From Hydra vulgaris (taxonomy: Eukaryota; Cnidaria; Hydrozoa; Anthoathecata; Hydridae), in contig NC_088931.1 in assembly GCF_038396675.1 (NCBI RefSeq), positions 59,066,001 through 59,130,000 of the forward strand: 64,000 nucleotides of DNA. The letters run 5' to 3'. The notes beneath the pieces were generated by a model, which saw only the letters and a program-made list of their open reading frames with translations, had not been told where the DNA came from and searched no databases. This document shows, piece by piece, positions 1 to 52,239 of the stretch (positions are counted from its first letter, which is position 1; the number at the start of each line of letters is the position of its first letter). Both the position numbers and the translations under genes were made by a program.

Positions 1-257
1 CGTAACGCATTTCTAAGTAACTCAACTCAACAAATATATTTTGCATCGTTAGAAGTTATTGCGTCACTAGCGTCTTTTCAAGTACCGCATTGTAATTAAA
101 GTTATTTTATTAACGCGTTAAAAATCATACAAACAGTTTGTTTTTTTCTCACTATAACAAAAGTTACAAATAAAATCTAAGTTCTTATTAAAAAAATCAT
201 TTTTATTATTTTTTTCAAATATGAACTAAATTTTATTTTGAAAAAAATAATTTTTTC

Positions 258-302
258 ATGAAACGTAAAATATTTGTTTATTTTCTTATGATTTTATATC
301 TG
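258..302 (+). CDS. Speculative ALG5 first exon
   Basis: An ATG opens 15 codons (MKRKIFVYFLMILYL): a basic N-terminus followed by a hydrophobic run. It ends at a possible GT donor in phase 0, which would join the phase-0 acceptor at 4390 and complete the signal anchor. The donor (gttttt) is weak, and hydrophobic ATG-led runs are common in AT-rich DNA. The true first exon could equally lie outside the window. Confidence 0.2.
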
Positions 303-1065
<763 letters not shown>

Positions 1066-1589
1066 TAGGGCGCTCTAGAGAAGCATGGTGAAAAAAAATT
1101 TCTCTCAGAATGTTGCTCCCGGGCAATTTTCCCATTTGTTCATCTATTTTGTGATAAAATACAAAATATCAAGTCATGTTTAAGCCTTGCCACCAGCTCC
1201 CTGAATTTTCTTATTAAAAGTTATGTTAGTCTTTTTTCTAAACTAATCTAAATATTTTTAATCTAAATAAACTTTTTCTAAATTTTTTTTTAGGAAAAAA
1301 ATTTAATGAAAGAAGTTAAACAAAAATTACTCATCAGACAGAAGCAGACTGTATTGTTTGTTTGAAAAACATTTTGATTATTTTAAAATTTTTCAACAAA
1401 ATTATATGACAAACAGATTTGATTAAAACATATTATGTGAAATTTTGTAGCGCTGTATAGTGTATATATTACACTATAATACGGAATCATTAGTTTTTAA
1501 GGGACTGTTAAAAACGATCATGAATAGACCTGTCCTCAGGAAAGATATTGACATCTGGTTATTAGGAAAACCATTAACTGAATTACTAC

Positions 1590-3830
1590 CAACAAGAATT
1601 CCTTCAAAGGGAGATGTGCTGCGTTTCTTTTTGAAGGACGGGCCGATGAAACAAACCAAACATTTGTAACATACTGTACAGAAAAAGTTGTAGTGGAAAT
1701 TCAAAATCAATGGTATAAAGCTGGAATTGCAATACAACGCAAAGACAAAGTTAAAGCTAAAATATTGGATCTCTATAATAATTATAGAACACTCCAGAAG
1801 AAAAAAGGATGTCAATCAAATGAAGCAAAGGAAAAACTGTTTATTGAAGATATGAAAAAATACTTTTAAATTGTTTACCAAGATGCTCAAAACAAAATAG
1901 AAACAGACCGGCTTCGTAATAATGAGCAAAAAAAAGAATTTCTTACAGCAGTTAAATCTCAAGAAAGAGTTATTTTGGGATCAGAAGACAATAAGTACAA
2001 ACGAAAAGTTTCTCAAAAAATACAGAGAGCAAGAATTGAATTGGCAAGAAAAATGGCTGAAGAACTGAGAAGTCAAAATAATTTGGCAGCAACAATGAGC
2101 ACCAATCCTGAAACGACAAGTGTTGACTCCCCCGAGTCAGACATGGAATCAGAAGAGGATATTAGTGTTACATGTAGTTCAGACAAATGTGAAGATGAAG
2201 ATTGTGAATGTCAGGAAGCTGATACTGTAACATAGAAAACCAAATCTGACAGAGAAGACAAAATTACACTGGATCTTCCAAGAAATCCTTTCAAAAGTGA
2301 CAAAATTTCAACAATGGCGGAACGCTTGAATTTATCAGCTGGTAAAAGAATGGCCTTCATGGCGGCTATACTCGTCATGAAGGCCATTCATGGCGAGTAT
2401 AGCTGCCGAGGGTGCAGCTGATTTGAAGTGTGTGACTTATTGAAAACAAGCAGTAGGGCGGCTGCTAAAAAGCTTCGAATAGAGAATCCCAATGACATTG
2501 AAACTACATTTGTTTCCCCGAAGTACGTAACATTACATTGGGATGGGAAAATTGTTCCTGAGGATGCTGAACGGCTAGGTGTTGTTGTGGCTGGGATGCC
2601 AAACTATAAAGAAGGTAAACTTCTTGGGGTTCCAGTTATCTTGGATGGAACTGGTGCTACAATGGCTAATAGTAGCTATTCTCTTGTAGTCAAGTGGAAA
2701 ATAGAACAGTTCATTGTTGGTCTTGTTTTCGATACTACTGCATCAAATTCAATATGGAAAAATAGTGCATGTGTACAGTTGGAATTGATGCTAAACAAGA
2801 AAGTATTATATTTTGCTTGTCATCATCATGTGATGGAGAGAATTTTGTGTTCCGCATAGCAACAGATTTTTGGTCCAACATCCAGTCCAGACACCCCTGA
2901 ATTCATGGAATTTAAAAAATCTTGGGATACAATAAAACAACAACTAAATTTAAAAATTTTAAATATTACTGATCGACGTCTAAAGCAACAGAAGGAAAAT
3001 GTTGTTAATTTCTTGCAACAAATCTTGGCCTCAGAAGGTAACAGCATGCCTCGTGATGACTACAGAGAATGTGCAGAACTTATGCTCATACTTCTAGGAG
3101 AAACACCTACTCATGGAGTGCACTGGCTCAAGCCTGGTGCACACCATCATGCACGCTGGATGACAACTGTTATATACAGTGCTAAAATGTATGCTTTTGG
3201 TGATCAGCTGAATTATGATCCTGAAAAATGGAAAAGTTGCGTTGTATTTGCACATTCAATGCCCTATTTTATGCGAAAGCGTGGTTAGCCACCCCTTCTG
3301 CAGCCGATGCACCATCAAATGATCTTCAGTTATGGCATGATCTACATATGTTCAAGAAAATTGACCCCGAGGTAGCTGGAGCGACAATTTCAGCATTGAA
3401 CAGGCATATGTGGTATCTGGCAGAAGAAACGTTCACATTTTCACTTTTTTCAAATTTGGTGTCAGTTTTGGAAAAAAAACAAATTGCCAGACAACTTATC
3501 AAAGCAAAAAAAGACAAACCACTAGATAAAGGTGTTCTTGTCTTCCCACAGCTAGTATCCTCAACAAAATTGGTACATCTGATTGGCAAGAAATCCTGGC
3601 TCTTGTTCAATTTACTTGGAGTTGAAACAGCCTGGTTGCACTTGCATCCAAAGCAGTGGGAAACCGATAATATTTTTCAAGAAGCGGCAATGTTTATGTC
3701 ATGCAAAAGTTGTCAATAATTTAGCCAAGAGGGCAATGAAGCTCATCACAGACTTTGCAAATACTTTAACAAGAGACGAAGCACAAAAACAGTATATGTT
3801 ACAAGTGGTGGAACAACACCGGCGGAACAA
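1590..3830 (+). pseudogene. Decayed DDE-type transposase
   Basis: Reading continues through several frames with stops and frameshifts. Blocks seen: a basic acidic-tailed N-terminal part (1975-2232), YVTLHWDGKIVP (about 2522), GLVFDTTASNSIWKNSACV, then FACHHHVMERI (about 2720-2850), LMLILLGETPTHGVHW, HHHARWMTTVIYSAKM, and a C-terminal SALNRHMWYLAEETF-GKKSWLLFNLLG block. Asp of WDGK, Asp of FDTT and Glu after HH are candidate catalytic residues (inference). Related relics lie at 8057-9425 and 50247-51333, both on the minus strand. The superfamily is not certain. Confidence 0.75.
2349..2406. repeat. Inverted duplication inside the transposase relic
   Basis: TGGCCTTCATGGCGGCTATA is followed by an inverted partial copy: CATGAAGGCCA at once, and CGAGTATAGCTGCC a little further on. 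This is a local snap-back or microinversion that disrupts the reading frame. Confidence 0.7.
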
Positions 3831-4215
3831 CACCGGCGCAATGTACCAAATTTCAGAAAAAAAACACTGAAAAATCTATGAAAAAACTTACATAATTGTT
3901 TTTCTGAATATTTTGGCTGGATCAGTACTTTTTTTAGGCCTAACATTATTATATCATGGTAGCTAGGCTAGATCATTGTTTACACCTAAATTTTGATTGC
4001 TTAAATTCAACTTTTAATAACTCTAGTTCACTTCGAACAATTTATGTGACTTTTTCAATGTTAAACAATGTGACAAACATTTTTGTCATGGTGGCAAGGC
4101 TTAGAGTTATTTTAAAATCTTTAAGTATGATTTTTTCCACTTTGAATACTGAAAGGAATGGGAAAACACCCGGGGAGCAAAATAATTTTAAGGAAAAAAA
4201 ATTTGGAGCACTCTA

Positions 4216-4337
<122 letters not shown>

Positions 4338-4389
4338 GTTTATTTATTTGATTATTTTAGATATGTTTTTAAACAATTTTTTTTTTTAG

Positions 4390-28200
<23,811 letters not shown>

Positions 28201-28224
28201 ATTTGTTACATGAGTAGATTTTTC

Positions 28225-28230
28225 AATAAA
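28225..28230 (+). promoter_or_regulatory. Candidate poly(A) signal of ALG5
   Basis: AATAAA 25 bp after the TAG stop codon. In AT-rich DNA this hexamer is common, so position is the only support. Confidence 0.4.
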
Positions 28231-28960
28231 TTTAACACTTTTTTATATATATATTGAATTGTATAAGTGGCGTATCAAAGAAAATCGAAAGAAAAATACT
28301 ATTCTCATACCCCTCTTATTCGCGGGTCGGACCCAAAGTTGGCTACACTCTACTATATGTATACTCATACAACACTACCCCTCCCCCTTTTAAGGAAGGA
28401 GTTAGTTCTATTTATATGGTTATAAATTCTGCATTGACAAGAAATTTGTTTGTATTTAAAATCTTTTGATTAATTTCAAACTTGTTTAAATAGTTGTTTG
28501 AAAATTATTTATTTGTATCTCTTTTAAATAAGATCTGTAGGCAAATTTTAGTAGTTTTTCGTTTTCAGACTCCAATAAAAATAATTTTTTTTTTATATAT
28601 ATATGCATTTCATAATAGTGTAAATATATTAAAGTCTTGATTTAGCACTAAGAAGTTATCTCAAACACAAAAAAATCCCTATTCCGTCTCCATATACATC
28701 TTTAGTACATTTCAATGTGCATTACACACCGTGGTGGAAATAATTTATTTGACAAATAAATTATTTCTATTTATATAAATATATTATTGTAAGATTGGCT
28801 ATGAGGAAAGAATAGGCAATGAAAAATATAAAAACGGATGCGTAAACAAGTTGTTTATTATTGCCTTCGCAGAAAATATGGCTGAGTCTTATTTGAGAAC
28901 TAATTTAAAGCTAAATTACTTAAAATACTTTTATGCTTTTAATAGGCATTAACACATCCC
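28231..28960. other. Intergenic, no gene recognised
   Basis: A palindrome GAAATAATTTATTTG-ACAAATAAATTATTTC lies at 28737-28769. The open frame around 28254-28466 lacks family resemblance. Confidence 0.5.
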
Positions 28961-28974
28961 AGCTCTTGATGCAA

Positions 28975-29345
28975 TATTACCGAAGAAAAAATGCAAGATT
29001 TTTAAACTCATGGTGACCTCAGAACTCTGGGAAGTATTCATTCATCAGCTAATACTTCCAAAGTTGCCTGTAAAGATTTTAAAAAATCCTAGCTATCAGC
29101 TGCATCTTATATCAATTGGGTTAATCTTCCACTAGTTGATCTACCTGATGACTTGAAAGTTATTGAAACTCTTACTCCAATGGAACTTCATATACTTTGT
29201 AGAAATACAAACAGAATTTATAATAATCTTGAAAAATATTTACAATCTATGGAGGCCACATTTTTGGAAAACCAGTGGAACTAAATTTTAGATTTTCGAA
29301 GGCCTAAGCTGTATGATGATCAATTTAAAGGTGGAAAATGTTCAA
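28975..29345 (+). pseudogene. Transposase-like relic
   Basis: Frames pieced together give NWVNLPLVDLPDDLKVIETL, TPMELHILCRNTNRIYNNLE and KYLQSMEATFLENQ with stops. The PxELHxLxRxxNxxYNxLE pattern resembles a block in uncharacterised transposases of invertebrates (from memory of the pattern only). No ends found. Confidence 0.45.
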
Positions 29346-29564
29346 AACTTCTAAAATACTAATGTGTAAAAGATAAATATATCATTTCTATAGTTAATTT
29401 CTTTAAATGTTTAAAATCTGTTAAAGTTGCATGCCTTGGTTCTAGCTTGTTACCTTAACATGGCTCAACTTTTAATGAGTACAAAAAAGCTTTTGTCAAA
29501 CTTGGTCTAGGAGTGTCACCAAAGTGCATGCTTTTATCAAGCATACATGTGAATTTCTTTGTGA

Positions 29565-29593
29565 GGTGTGTGTGTGTGTGGGGGGGGGGGGTT
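29565..29593. repeat. (TG)n followed by a G run
   Basis: GTGTGTGTGTG then about 13 G, followed by TTGACACCCC. Confidence 0.85.
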
Positions 29594-29599
29594 GACACC

Positions 29600-32530
29600 C
29601 CAAAGAAGGTGATTTTCAAATTATAGTTGGTTTTTTCAGGAATATAGTCAGCTAGTCTGGTATTTGACACATTTCAGTCGGGTGAATTATAGTTTTGAGG
29701 AACTTTCTTTTTTCCAGGTAATGATACACCACCACCCCCTCATTTTATTCGTAGAATCGCTTCTGTCTAAGCGTACTGAAATAGAAATATAATGAGAACA
29801 ATATTTCTTAAAAATTAGGACCCCAAGGTCCAATATTTGTAAAAGGAGGGGGAAATATAAGCATTTTAAAAAAATCTACGATTGTGAATGCTAATAAAAC
29901 TAATCTGTAGAATTCTCTTTAAGTAAAAAAATATTTTAAGATTCAAAAGTTCTGACCTCGTAAAATTGAAAACCCCCTCAAAAATAGAGGAGTTTTAAAC
30001 TTTCCTTGGTCGCCATTTTTAAACGATAAATCCATTTATATAAATTGATTTTTCAGATGAATTTAGATAAAAAATAGGTTAAATATATATTCGAATATAG
30101 TTGAAGTAGTACAATTAATAGTATAAAATTGTTGATTTAGATTAACAAAAAGTTAATTTCATTCAATGTTACTAAAACAAAGATAAAAACTCGGCTAAAT
30201 TGTAACGAAAAATAATAAAGAAAAAGTTCACTTTTAATCTTTTCGCTTTAACGACCTTCTAAAGTTTAGATTGGGACAAGGTTAGGTTTGGGCAAGTATT
30301 CTTACAAATGAAAGGATAATTTTGTATGTTTGCGGAACTTAAGGACACCGTCAGACTAGGAGTTAGACAAGGAAGCCTTCCTAACGACGCATGCTTTTGA
30401 AATCGAGAAAAGTGCTTTGAACTAAACAAACTAAAATAAATGACATGCTAAAACGTGGCATATAAAATGTATATCATTCAAATTGAGAAAAATATTATTT
30501 ATTTTAATTTTAAATCATTTGCAAACTTTTTTTCTTTTCCTTTTTGTCTGTGATGGGTAGGGAAGATAAATATATTTTGAAAAATGTTTGTTTAATAATA
30601 GTATAATACTATCTATTTAGTTTAACTAAGTTTTTATCTCAATTACATTTTAAAAATAAATTAGCTAATAGTTAAATTATATTTAATATGTCTTCGAGAT
30701 AAGAATATTTGTAATATATATAATTGAGTACGATTTGTTTGATTTCATTAATAAAATGAAAAAGAAACTCGACGAAGGCAAGGACTTTTAAACGCGCTTT
30801 ATAAATTAATCGGCGCGTTACACAGATAACAGATAATTAAAAAGTTATCTATTTCTTTTTATTTGCGGTTCAAATTGTGGTAATCTATTCAAACTAACAT
30901 AACTTATTTGTCTGCGATCTTTTTTTCTTTCTAAAATTATTTCTTTTTAAAGCAAATAATATTACTTACTTTGTTTACATAAAAATAAAATTTATACAAA
31001 TTATTTTGAATACTTTTTTAAAAAGTTACTTAAAAATTCTAATCATTCGAAAGAAAACTGAAAAAAAGTTTCTATTGGTCAGTAGAACAATGGCTAAAGG
31101 CATAATTAAGATAATTATATCAGTTGAATTCATAAAAACTTGCTCAATGGGTTTTATACCGAATGTTATTGTTAGCACTACTTCTGAAATGTGATATTAT
31201 GTTTTTTAACGCGGATAGCTAAAATCAATAATAATCGAGATGACAATTGAATCTTTACTTTTTTCCGGCAATTTTGAAAAGACACCAGTTTTTGCTGCAA
31301 AGGTGATTTTTTAATTAAAGAAAAGCTTTTAATGCTCTTAACTCATTTTTTTAATTTAATTATTTGTTGTCAATATATATCGTAACTTGTATACAGTTGC
31401 TAAATTAATATTTAAACACAAGTTTTTAGTTTAAAGTTTTTTTAACATATTGTGTTAAGTTTCGTCGATAATAACACTTTAGGTAAGTTTGTTTATATGT
31501 AATATTCAAATATATATTTTAAACTATTACAGAATATTTTAGTAGCGGTTAGTATTAAAATAATTTTTAAAAGGAAATTAAATATCCTTTGACTAAGTGA
31601 AGTTAAAAAATACTAGAACATATTTTCTGTTTCTAATTGAAAATATTTTTAATAAGGTAATATAAAATATTCTAAAATTGCGTTCAATTTTGCACAAATT
31701 ATTTTTCGAAGCAAATTTATTTACGCATTCACTCTCGTGAAAACTTGGCATATTGTTTTTATTACTCAAGTCTAAAATAATTAAGACTTAAATAATTATG
31801 ATTTATTAAAATCGTTAAATGTTTTTATTAGTTTTATCTAAATAATACGAAATGGCATACTATTAAAAATAAGCTTTATCGAATCTTCAGACATGTAAGC
31901 GACATATTTCAAGTTCCGAACTGCTGACGTCATAAGGTGGCTATGTTTTGGCTAAATATAATTTGAAAACAATTTATAAATTTCGGAAGTATTACTAATG
32001 CCCGATTGGATTTTTGGCTTATAGCATAGAAACGTCTAAAAAATGTCTCCGACCAGTTCAGAGCAACTGTTGTTGAACTTCCATCGGCCAACAAAGTTGT
32101 AAGATACTCGAGTAAACTGATTAAATATAATGCATACTACGCGTGAAATCTATTTCAAATCTTTTATTTATGTAACTATGCAACCTGGTCTGAATTGCTC
32201 CTTGTCAAAGATTTACTTAAAAATAAAGTTGATAAAGATTTACTTAAAAATAAAAACAGCATGAAGGTATTATAGTCGAGTAATTAATTTTTTTATACAC
32301 ATCTTTCTCAGAGTTTAAAGCATTGTTGGTATTTAAGTCTACAAAATATCAATTTAAAAAAATAACAAACACATCTTAAGAATATGACAAAAATAGAGCT
32401 CATTATTTTGAATGCAATTTTCTATATCTGGTTTAATTTTTATCCAATAAGTTATCTACCTGCGACAAAAATATAATATAACAAATAAAAACACTTTATC
32501 GGTGGATTTATTAGTTTATGGTTATAGCAT
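29600..32530. other. Intergenic between ALG5 and the CAP-Gly/MTUS gene, no gene recognised
   Basis: AT-rich without exon-like segments of a known family on either strand. A direct repeat ATAAAGTTGATAAAGATTTACTTAAAAATAAA-type lies at 32205-32255. The promoter of the downstream gene probably lies near the right end of this stretch, but no specific element can be named. Confidence 0.45.
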
Positions 32531-32534
32531 ATAT

Positions 32535-32650
32535 AATTATTATTATTATTGTTATTATTTTATTATAATTTTTTTTTTATTGTTGCTATTGTTATTATTG
32601 TTGTTGTTGTTGTTGTTGTTGTTGTTATTATTACTATTATTATTATTTTA
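32535..32650. repeat. (TTA)n/(TTG)n trinucleotide repeat
   Basis: ATT units grade into nine or so consecutive TTG units at about 32598-32625, then back to TTA. Confidence 0.9.
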
Positions 32651-33156
32651 ACAAAAATAATTTAGAAAACTTATCCTTCTTTTTTATTGTAATCCAAAAC
32701 TGCACAAGTGCAAATCTTTTCACAGTCCTTTGACGGTAGTTAAGGACTGAGAAGAACAATTTCAAAAAAAAAACATACTGACTTGTTTTACATATGCTCT
32801 GCTGAGTATTCCTATAAAAAATTAATAAAATTTATATGTTCCGCAACAATTAGTAAAATAAGTTAAAAGTGCACACGTTTAAAACATGTTTCTCTTAACA
32901 AATTTAGGTAAAAACTAAAATTCTTTTGTTTGCTTATTTCACGAGCAGATATAATAAAACCTGTATTTTCCATTAACAGTAAATTCCACTGATTTATTAT
33001 TCTCGTAATAATGAAAACGTCATAATAACGAAATATATTTCACTGTCCATACCATTAAAGTCATCTTTTGATAAATGGATTACAAAATAGGTAGCTATAA
33101 AATGCAGTAATTAAACTTCAAGGATAAGATTTCAAAGTATCACTAAAAATTTTAAT

Positions 33157-48708
<15,552 letters not shown>

Positions 48709-48930
48709 TAGGCAACCTGTCACATCAACTTTTGTATTTCGATTCAGTTCTAATTTATTTCTAGGTGTCACACAACTCTAAAGATTTTACTTCAAACTTT
48801 CTCTAAAGTAATCTTTGAAAATTGTTCTTGAAAATCTAAATTAATTGCGTTGTTGCTTTATAAAGTTATTTATGTTGTTTAAAAAAAAAAAGAAAAGAAA
48901 TAGACAAAACTTTGTTTGTTTATAATATCA

Positions 48931-48936
48931 AATAAA
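48931..48936 (+). promoter_or_regulatory. Candidate poly(A) signal of the MTUS-like gene
   Basis: AATAAA about 220 bp after the stop codon. It is one of several A-rich options. Confidence 0.3.
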
Positions 48937-48939
48937 AAA

Positions 48940-50046
48940 ACAATAAGATCAAAAATGTTGGTCAAATTTGCTATTCTGTCCTTTGTTTTTTTTTAGTTCT
49001 GCGCTTTGATAGAAAAGTTTACAATTACTTTATTTTCAAATAGGAATCTAATTTATTGACAAATTCACTTTAATTTAAAAATATACTTCATTTTAATGTT
49101 TTTCAAGAAATTACCATTTTAAAGTTCATTTTAAATTTGGAAATAAATTATTTTAAATTTGCTTTTACACTTTTAAAGAAGCTTTGTAACTGGAACGTGT
49201 AAAACGTGCAATGTTGCGTTTAAACGTTACGCACAAAAAAAAGAGTTTAAAGTATAGAGTATAACAGGGGGTAGAATAAAATTGGTGATATAATAATATA
49301 GTTATAAAATGCTTTTTCTTTTGATGATTTGGTTCCCAGTTGCAAAAGTAATTGGCTTAAGTTGTAATACAATACTTAAAAAAAAAAAAGCTTTACAGAG
49401 TTAGTAATTTTTTTTTTTTTTTTTCGGTCTAATTTTTTAGAGGAAAAGTAAAGTGTAGATAATATCCAAAGATCCAGAAGTACTTTCATTACAAGCTACA
49501 GCAAATTGAGGTTACAACTATTTTGTCTTGCCTTTCCGAAGTTTTCCGAACTGAGAAAATCAAATTTAAATTTTTAAAGACCATCTAAAATAAAAAATGC
49601 AAATAAAACAGATTCTTATTAATTTCCCTTACTTATTTTTTCGAGAGAGGGAGAGAGGAAAAAAAAAACGGGGAGGGACCCCTGGACAAATTATGTATTT
49701 TTGTAATTGGGTGGTGCAAGTTATTTTTAGATTTCTGTTTTAAAATAGATTTTTATGTTTCTTATAAACAGTTACATTTGCATATTTTGCATTTGCTATT
49801 TATATAGATGATGTTAATTTTATGCTTTTTAACATTGCTAAATATATTTAAAGTTTTAACAAATCTTATTAAAACCAAATCAAAAATATTATAAGTATTT
49901 CATTAAAATGATAATAAAGGTTTTTGAACCTTTTTTTTTTAATTTTTTATAATGGTTTTATTTATTTTTCACAATATAAATAGCAAAAGTATTTTAATTT
50001 TCAAATATTCCTCGAAAGTACTATGATATTACTGAATATGTTATAA
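48940..50046. other. Intergenic, no gene recognised
   Basis: AT-rich, with a GA-rich patch at 49642-49680 (GAGAGAGGGAGAGAGG) and poly-T/poly-A tracts. Confidence 0.5.
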
Positions 50047-50054
50047 GTGTACAC

Positions 50055-51616
50055 TAGGGTGTCCCAAGTTTTCACTTTTTTTTTAATTTCAATGTGCACG
50101 CAGTTTTTTCCCATTCTTTTATGTCCCCCGGTAGTAAATATATATATAAAAACATTTTCGGAAATCAATTTTAGCTATATGTAAAATTCCATTTTTTGTT
50201 AAAAACCTAAATTTTACACATTTTCCTCATAAAAATACAAAAATGATTAAAAAAATATGTATTTTAGGAATAATAAACTATATATTTTTAACTGGAATTT
50301 AAAAAGAACCTTTTTAAGCTTCTTTCTATTGTTCTTTGCCACCAGCATTAAATTTTGTTGCATAATGTCAGATTTGTATGCACCTACAAAGTCCTGAATA
50401 AGGCGTATGTTCCTTTCTGCACAATCGTTAACGCAAGTCAAGTTTTTAACAAATTTTTTGAATAAATCTAATGACTTCAAGGCTTTTTCCTTCCTTCACA
50501 GTTCTACTTTACCATCAGGGACTTCAGCAATTTTCAACAGAAGCCAGCTTTCCAGACCTACCGATTCCCAAAGCTCAGCGGACTCTGATATGACGGATAT
50601 CTTAGGTTTTCCAGTTTTGAACTTGTCAGGAACGTCATATTGAACTAATCTGTCCAACATCTTTTTCTTCACTTCCTGCTCTACATTTTCATCAGCCAGA
50701 GATAGCAGCACCAACTGCTCAGCCAAGTACCAGTTGTGTCTTTGCATACTAGCAACCAATGCTGAACCAAGATTGGGATATTTATCTTTGATGCTAAATG
50801 CATTTTTGAAAGCAGCAAGATCATTTGAGGGTGATTTTGCAATTAAATACAAATTTAGAAAACAAGGTGCATGCCAGACAGATGTGAAGAATGCCGCTGT
50901 CTTTATATTTCTTTCCTTTTCGCTCATAATCATGGTGATCTTATCTGTTATTCTCAAGATAAGAATGTATAAAGCATCAGCCATAAACCTAAAGATTAAA
51001 ATTTTGTTACCATTAATATTTATCATATTTTTTATTTATATGTTATTTATAATACTTACACAAATTTTATCATTTATCTATAAGGTTTTATTTTTTCAAT
51101 ATACTTTAGCTGGCATGGCAGGCTCTAGGTTGATGGAAACAAAATCCAGGTACTTCTCCTCCCAAATAGAAAACAAAAAGCTCACATAGTTTCCTGTAAT
51201 CATTCCTGACAAATGTTTTTGAGGCAAGGGCTTCTTTTCTAAACTCCAGAGCTTTCTTAGCAATTTCATAAAGGGGTGACCCAGTCTGAAGCTGACTCCG
51301 ATCAAACCTAACTAGGTCTAGCATCTTGTCCACCTCTTTCTTGACTGAATACCAATTTTTCTGGAGTTTGACATACAGCCCTTTTCTTGGGCCCTTTGTC
51401 TTCTCTACATGCGGACCTAATAATGTAAAGTTATTAGGTTCGCATCTAAAATAATGTTATAAAATGTCAAATTTTATCAAAAAAGAAGAAATTCAGATTT
51501 TACATATAGCTGAAATTGACCTCAAAAAAAAATTTAAGTCATACATATGAACTCAGTAGACAAAACGGAATGGGAAAAACATGCGTGCAAAAAAATTTTT
51601 TTTTTGGGACACCCTA
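50055..51616 (-). mobile_element. hAT-like DNA transposon relic with 8-bp target duplication
   Basis: The left end TAGGGTGTCCCAAG mirrors the right (TAGGGTGTCCCAAA on the complement). The inner blocks GCACGCA and TTTTTCCCATTC are also mirrored, giving ends of about 60 bp. Identical 8-bp flanks GTGTACAC lie at 50047-50054 and 51617-51624 and fit the hAT preference nTnnnnAn, though being palindromic they are less decisive. The interior is a broken C-terminal transposase on the minus strand. Confidence 0.82.
50290..51333 (-). pseudogene. C-terminal part of a hAT-like transposase, broken
   Basis: Minus strand: KMLDLVRFDRSQLQTGSPLY, then NDYRKLCELFVFYLGGEVPG (51110-51330), a region with LYLIAKSPSNDLAAFKNAFS, and SALVASMQRHNWYLAEQLVL through LESWLLLKIAEVPDGKVEL (50500-50800). 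The SALxxxxxRHxWYLAEE and SWLLxxxxE blocks match the relic at 1590-3830. The catalytic half is missing, and frames change at about 51100 and 50500. Confidence 0.75.
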
Positions 51617-51649
51617 GTGTACACTGTTTATATTTATAAAAATGTTTTA

Positions 51650-52230
51650 AGGTGATCCTCCACAGAAAAGGCTAACTTTTGATCGCAAAGAGTTTTTGAT
51701 TTAATTTGTTCACCAAAAATGTGGTTCTATAAACTATTTATGAAAATCAATTTATTTAAAAAAAAATGTCTCGGTTACCCAATTATTTAAAAAATGAATG
51801 AAAAAATAGCAAATTTTGTGACAAGCTTGCAATCAAAATATTTATCATATCAAGCTGAAAAATAGTGTATATACTCATTGAGGTGTATTAATCTGGATGA
51901 GAGAAGCATTTTATATTATTCACAGTACATAAGTTACAATATTTAAAACAAACATAGAAAAATTGGTAGACAAATGGCCAACATTAGTCTCATAAAAAAG
52001 TACTTTTCTTATTTTATTTTAAATATCCTTTTCTCATCTGGATCCTTTTTAATTATGTGAAAAATCAAAAAAAAAAAATTAGATCAAAAACTTAAACGAA
52101 TCCAAAGTTATCATGTTTTAAAGATTTGTATTCTAGGCAAAACTTTATTCTGAGGAAACGACAATTATATAAAACAAAAGAATAAAACCATAACAAAAAG
52201 TTAAAGAAAAAACAAATCAAAACCCTCCAG
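51650..52230. other. AT-rich spacer, possible left end of the Mutator-like relic
   Basis: Begins AAGGTGATCCTCCAC, loosely mirrored by the complement of 54420-54436 (AAGGTGGGGACCACC). No coding signal. Confidence 0.35.
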
Positions 52231-52239
52231 GAATATATT

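Larger units (their letters stand above)
1066..4215 (+). mobile_element. DNA transposon with ~65-bp inverted ends, inserted in a (TA)n array
   Basis: The left end starts TAGGGCGCTCTAG and runs into a block ending GGGCAATTTTCCCATT near 1134. The right end, reverse-complemented from 4215, reads TAGAGTGCTCCAAATT and ends GTGTTTTCCCATT near 4158. Both borders lie in (TA)n, so the target duplication cannot be read. The interior holds a broken transposase (1590-3830). The terminal TAGGG and the TTTCCCATT block also occur in the element at 50055-51616, so they are one superfamily. The 8-bp duplication there suggests hAT-like. Confidence 0.85.
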
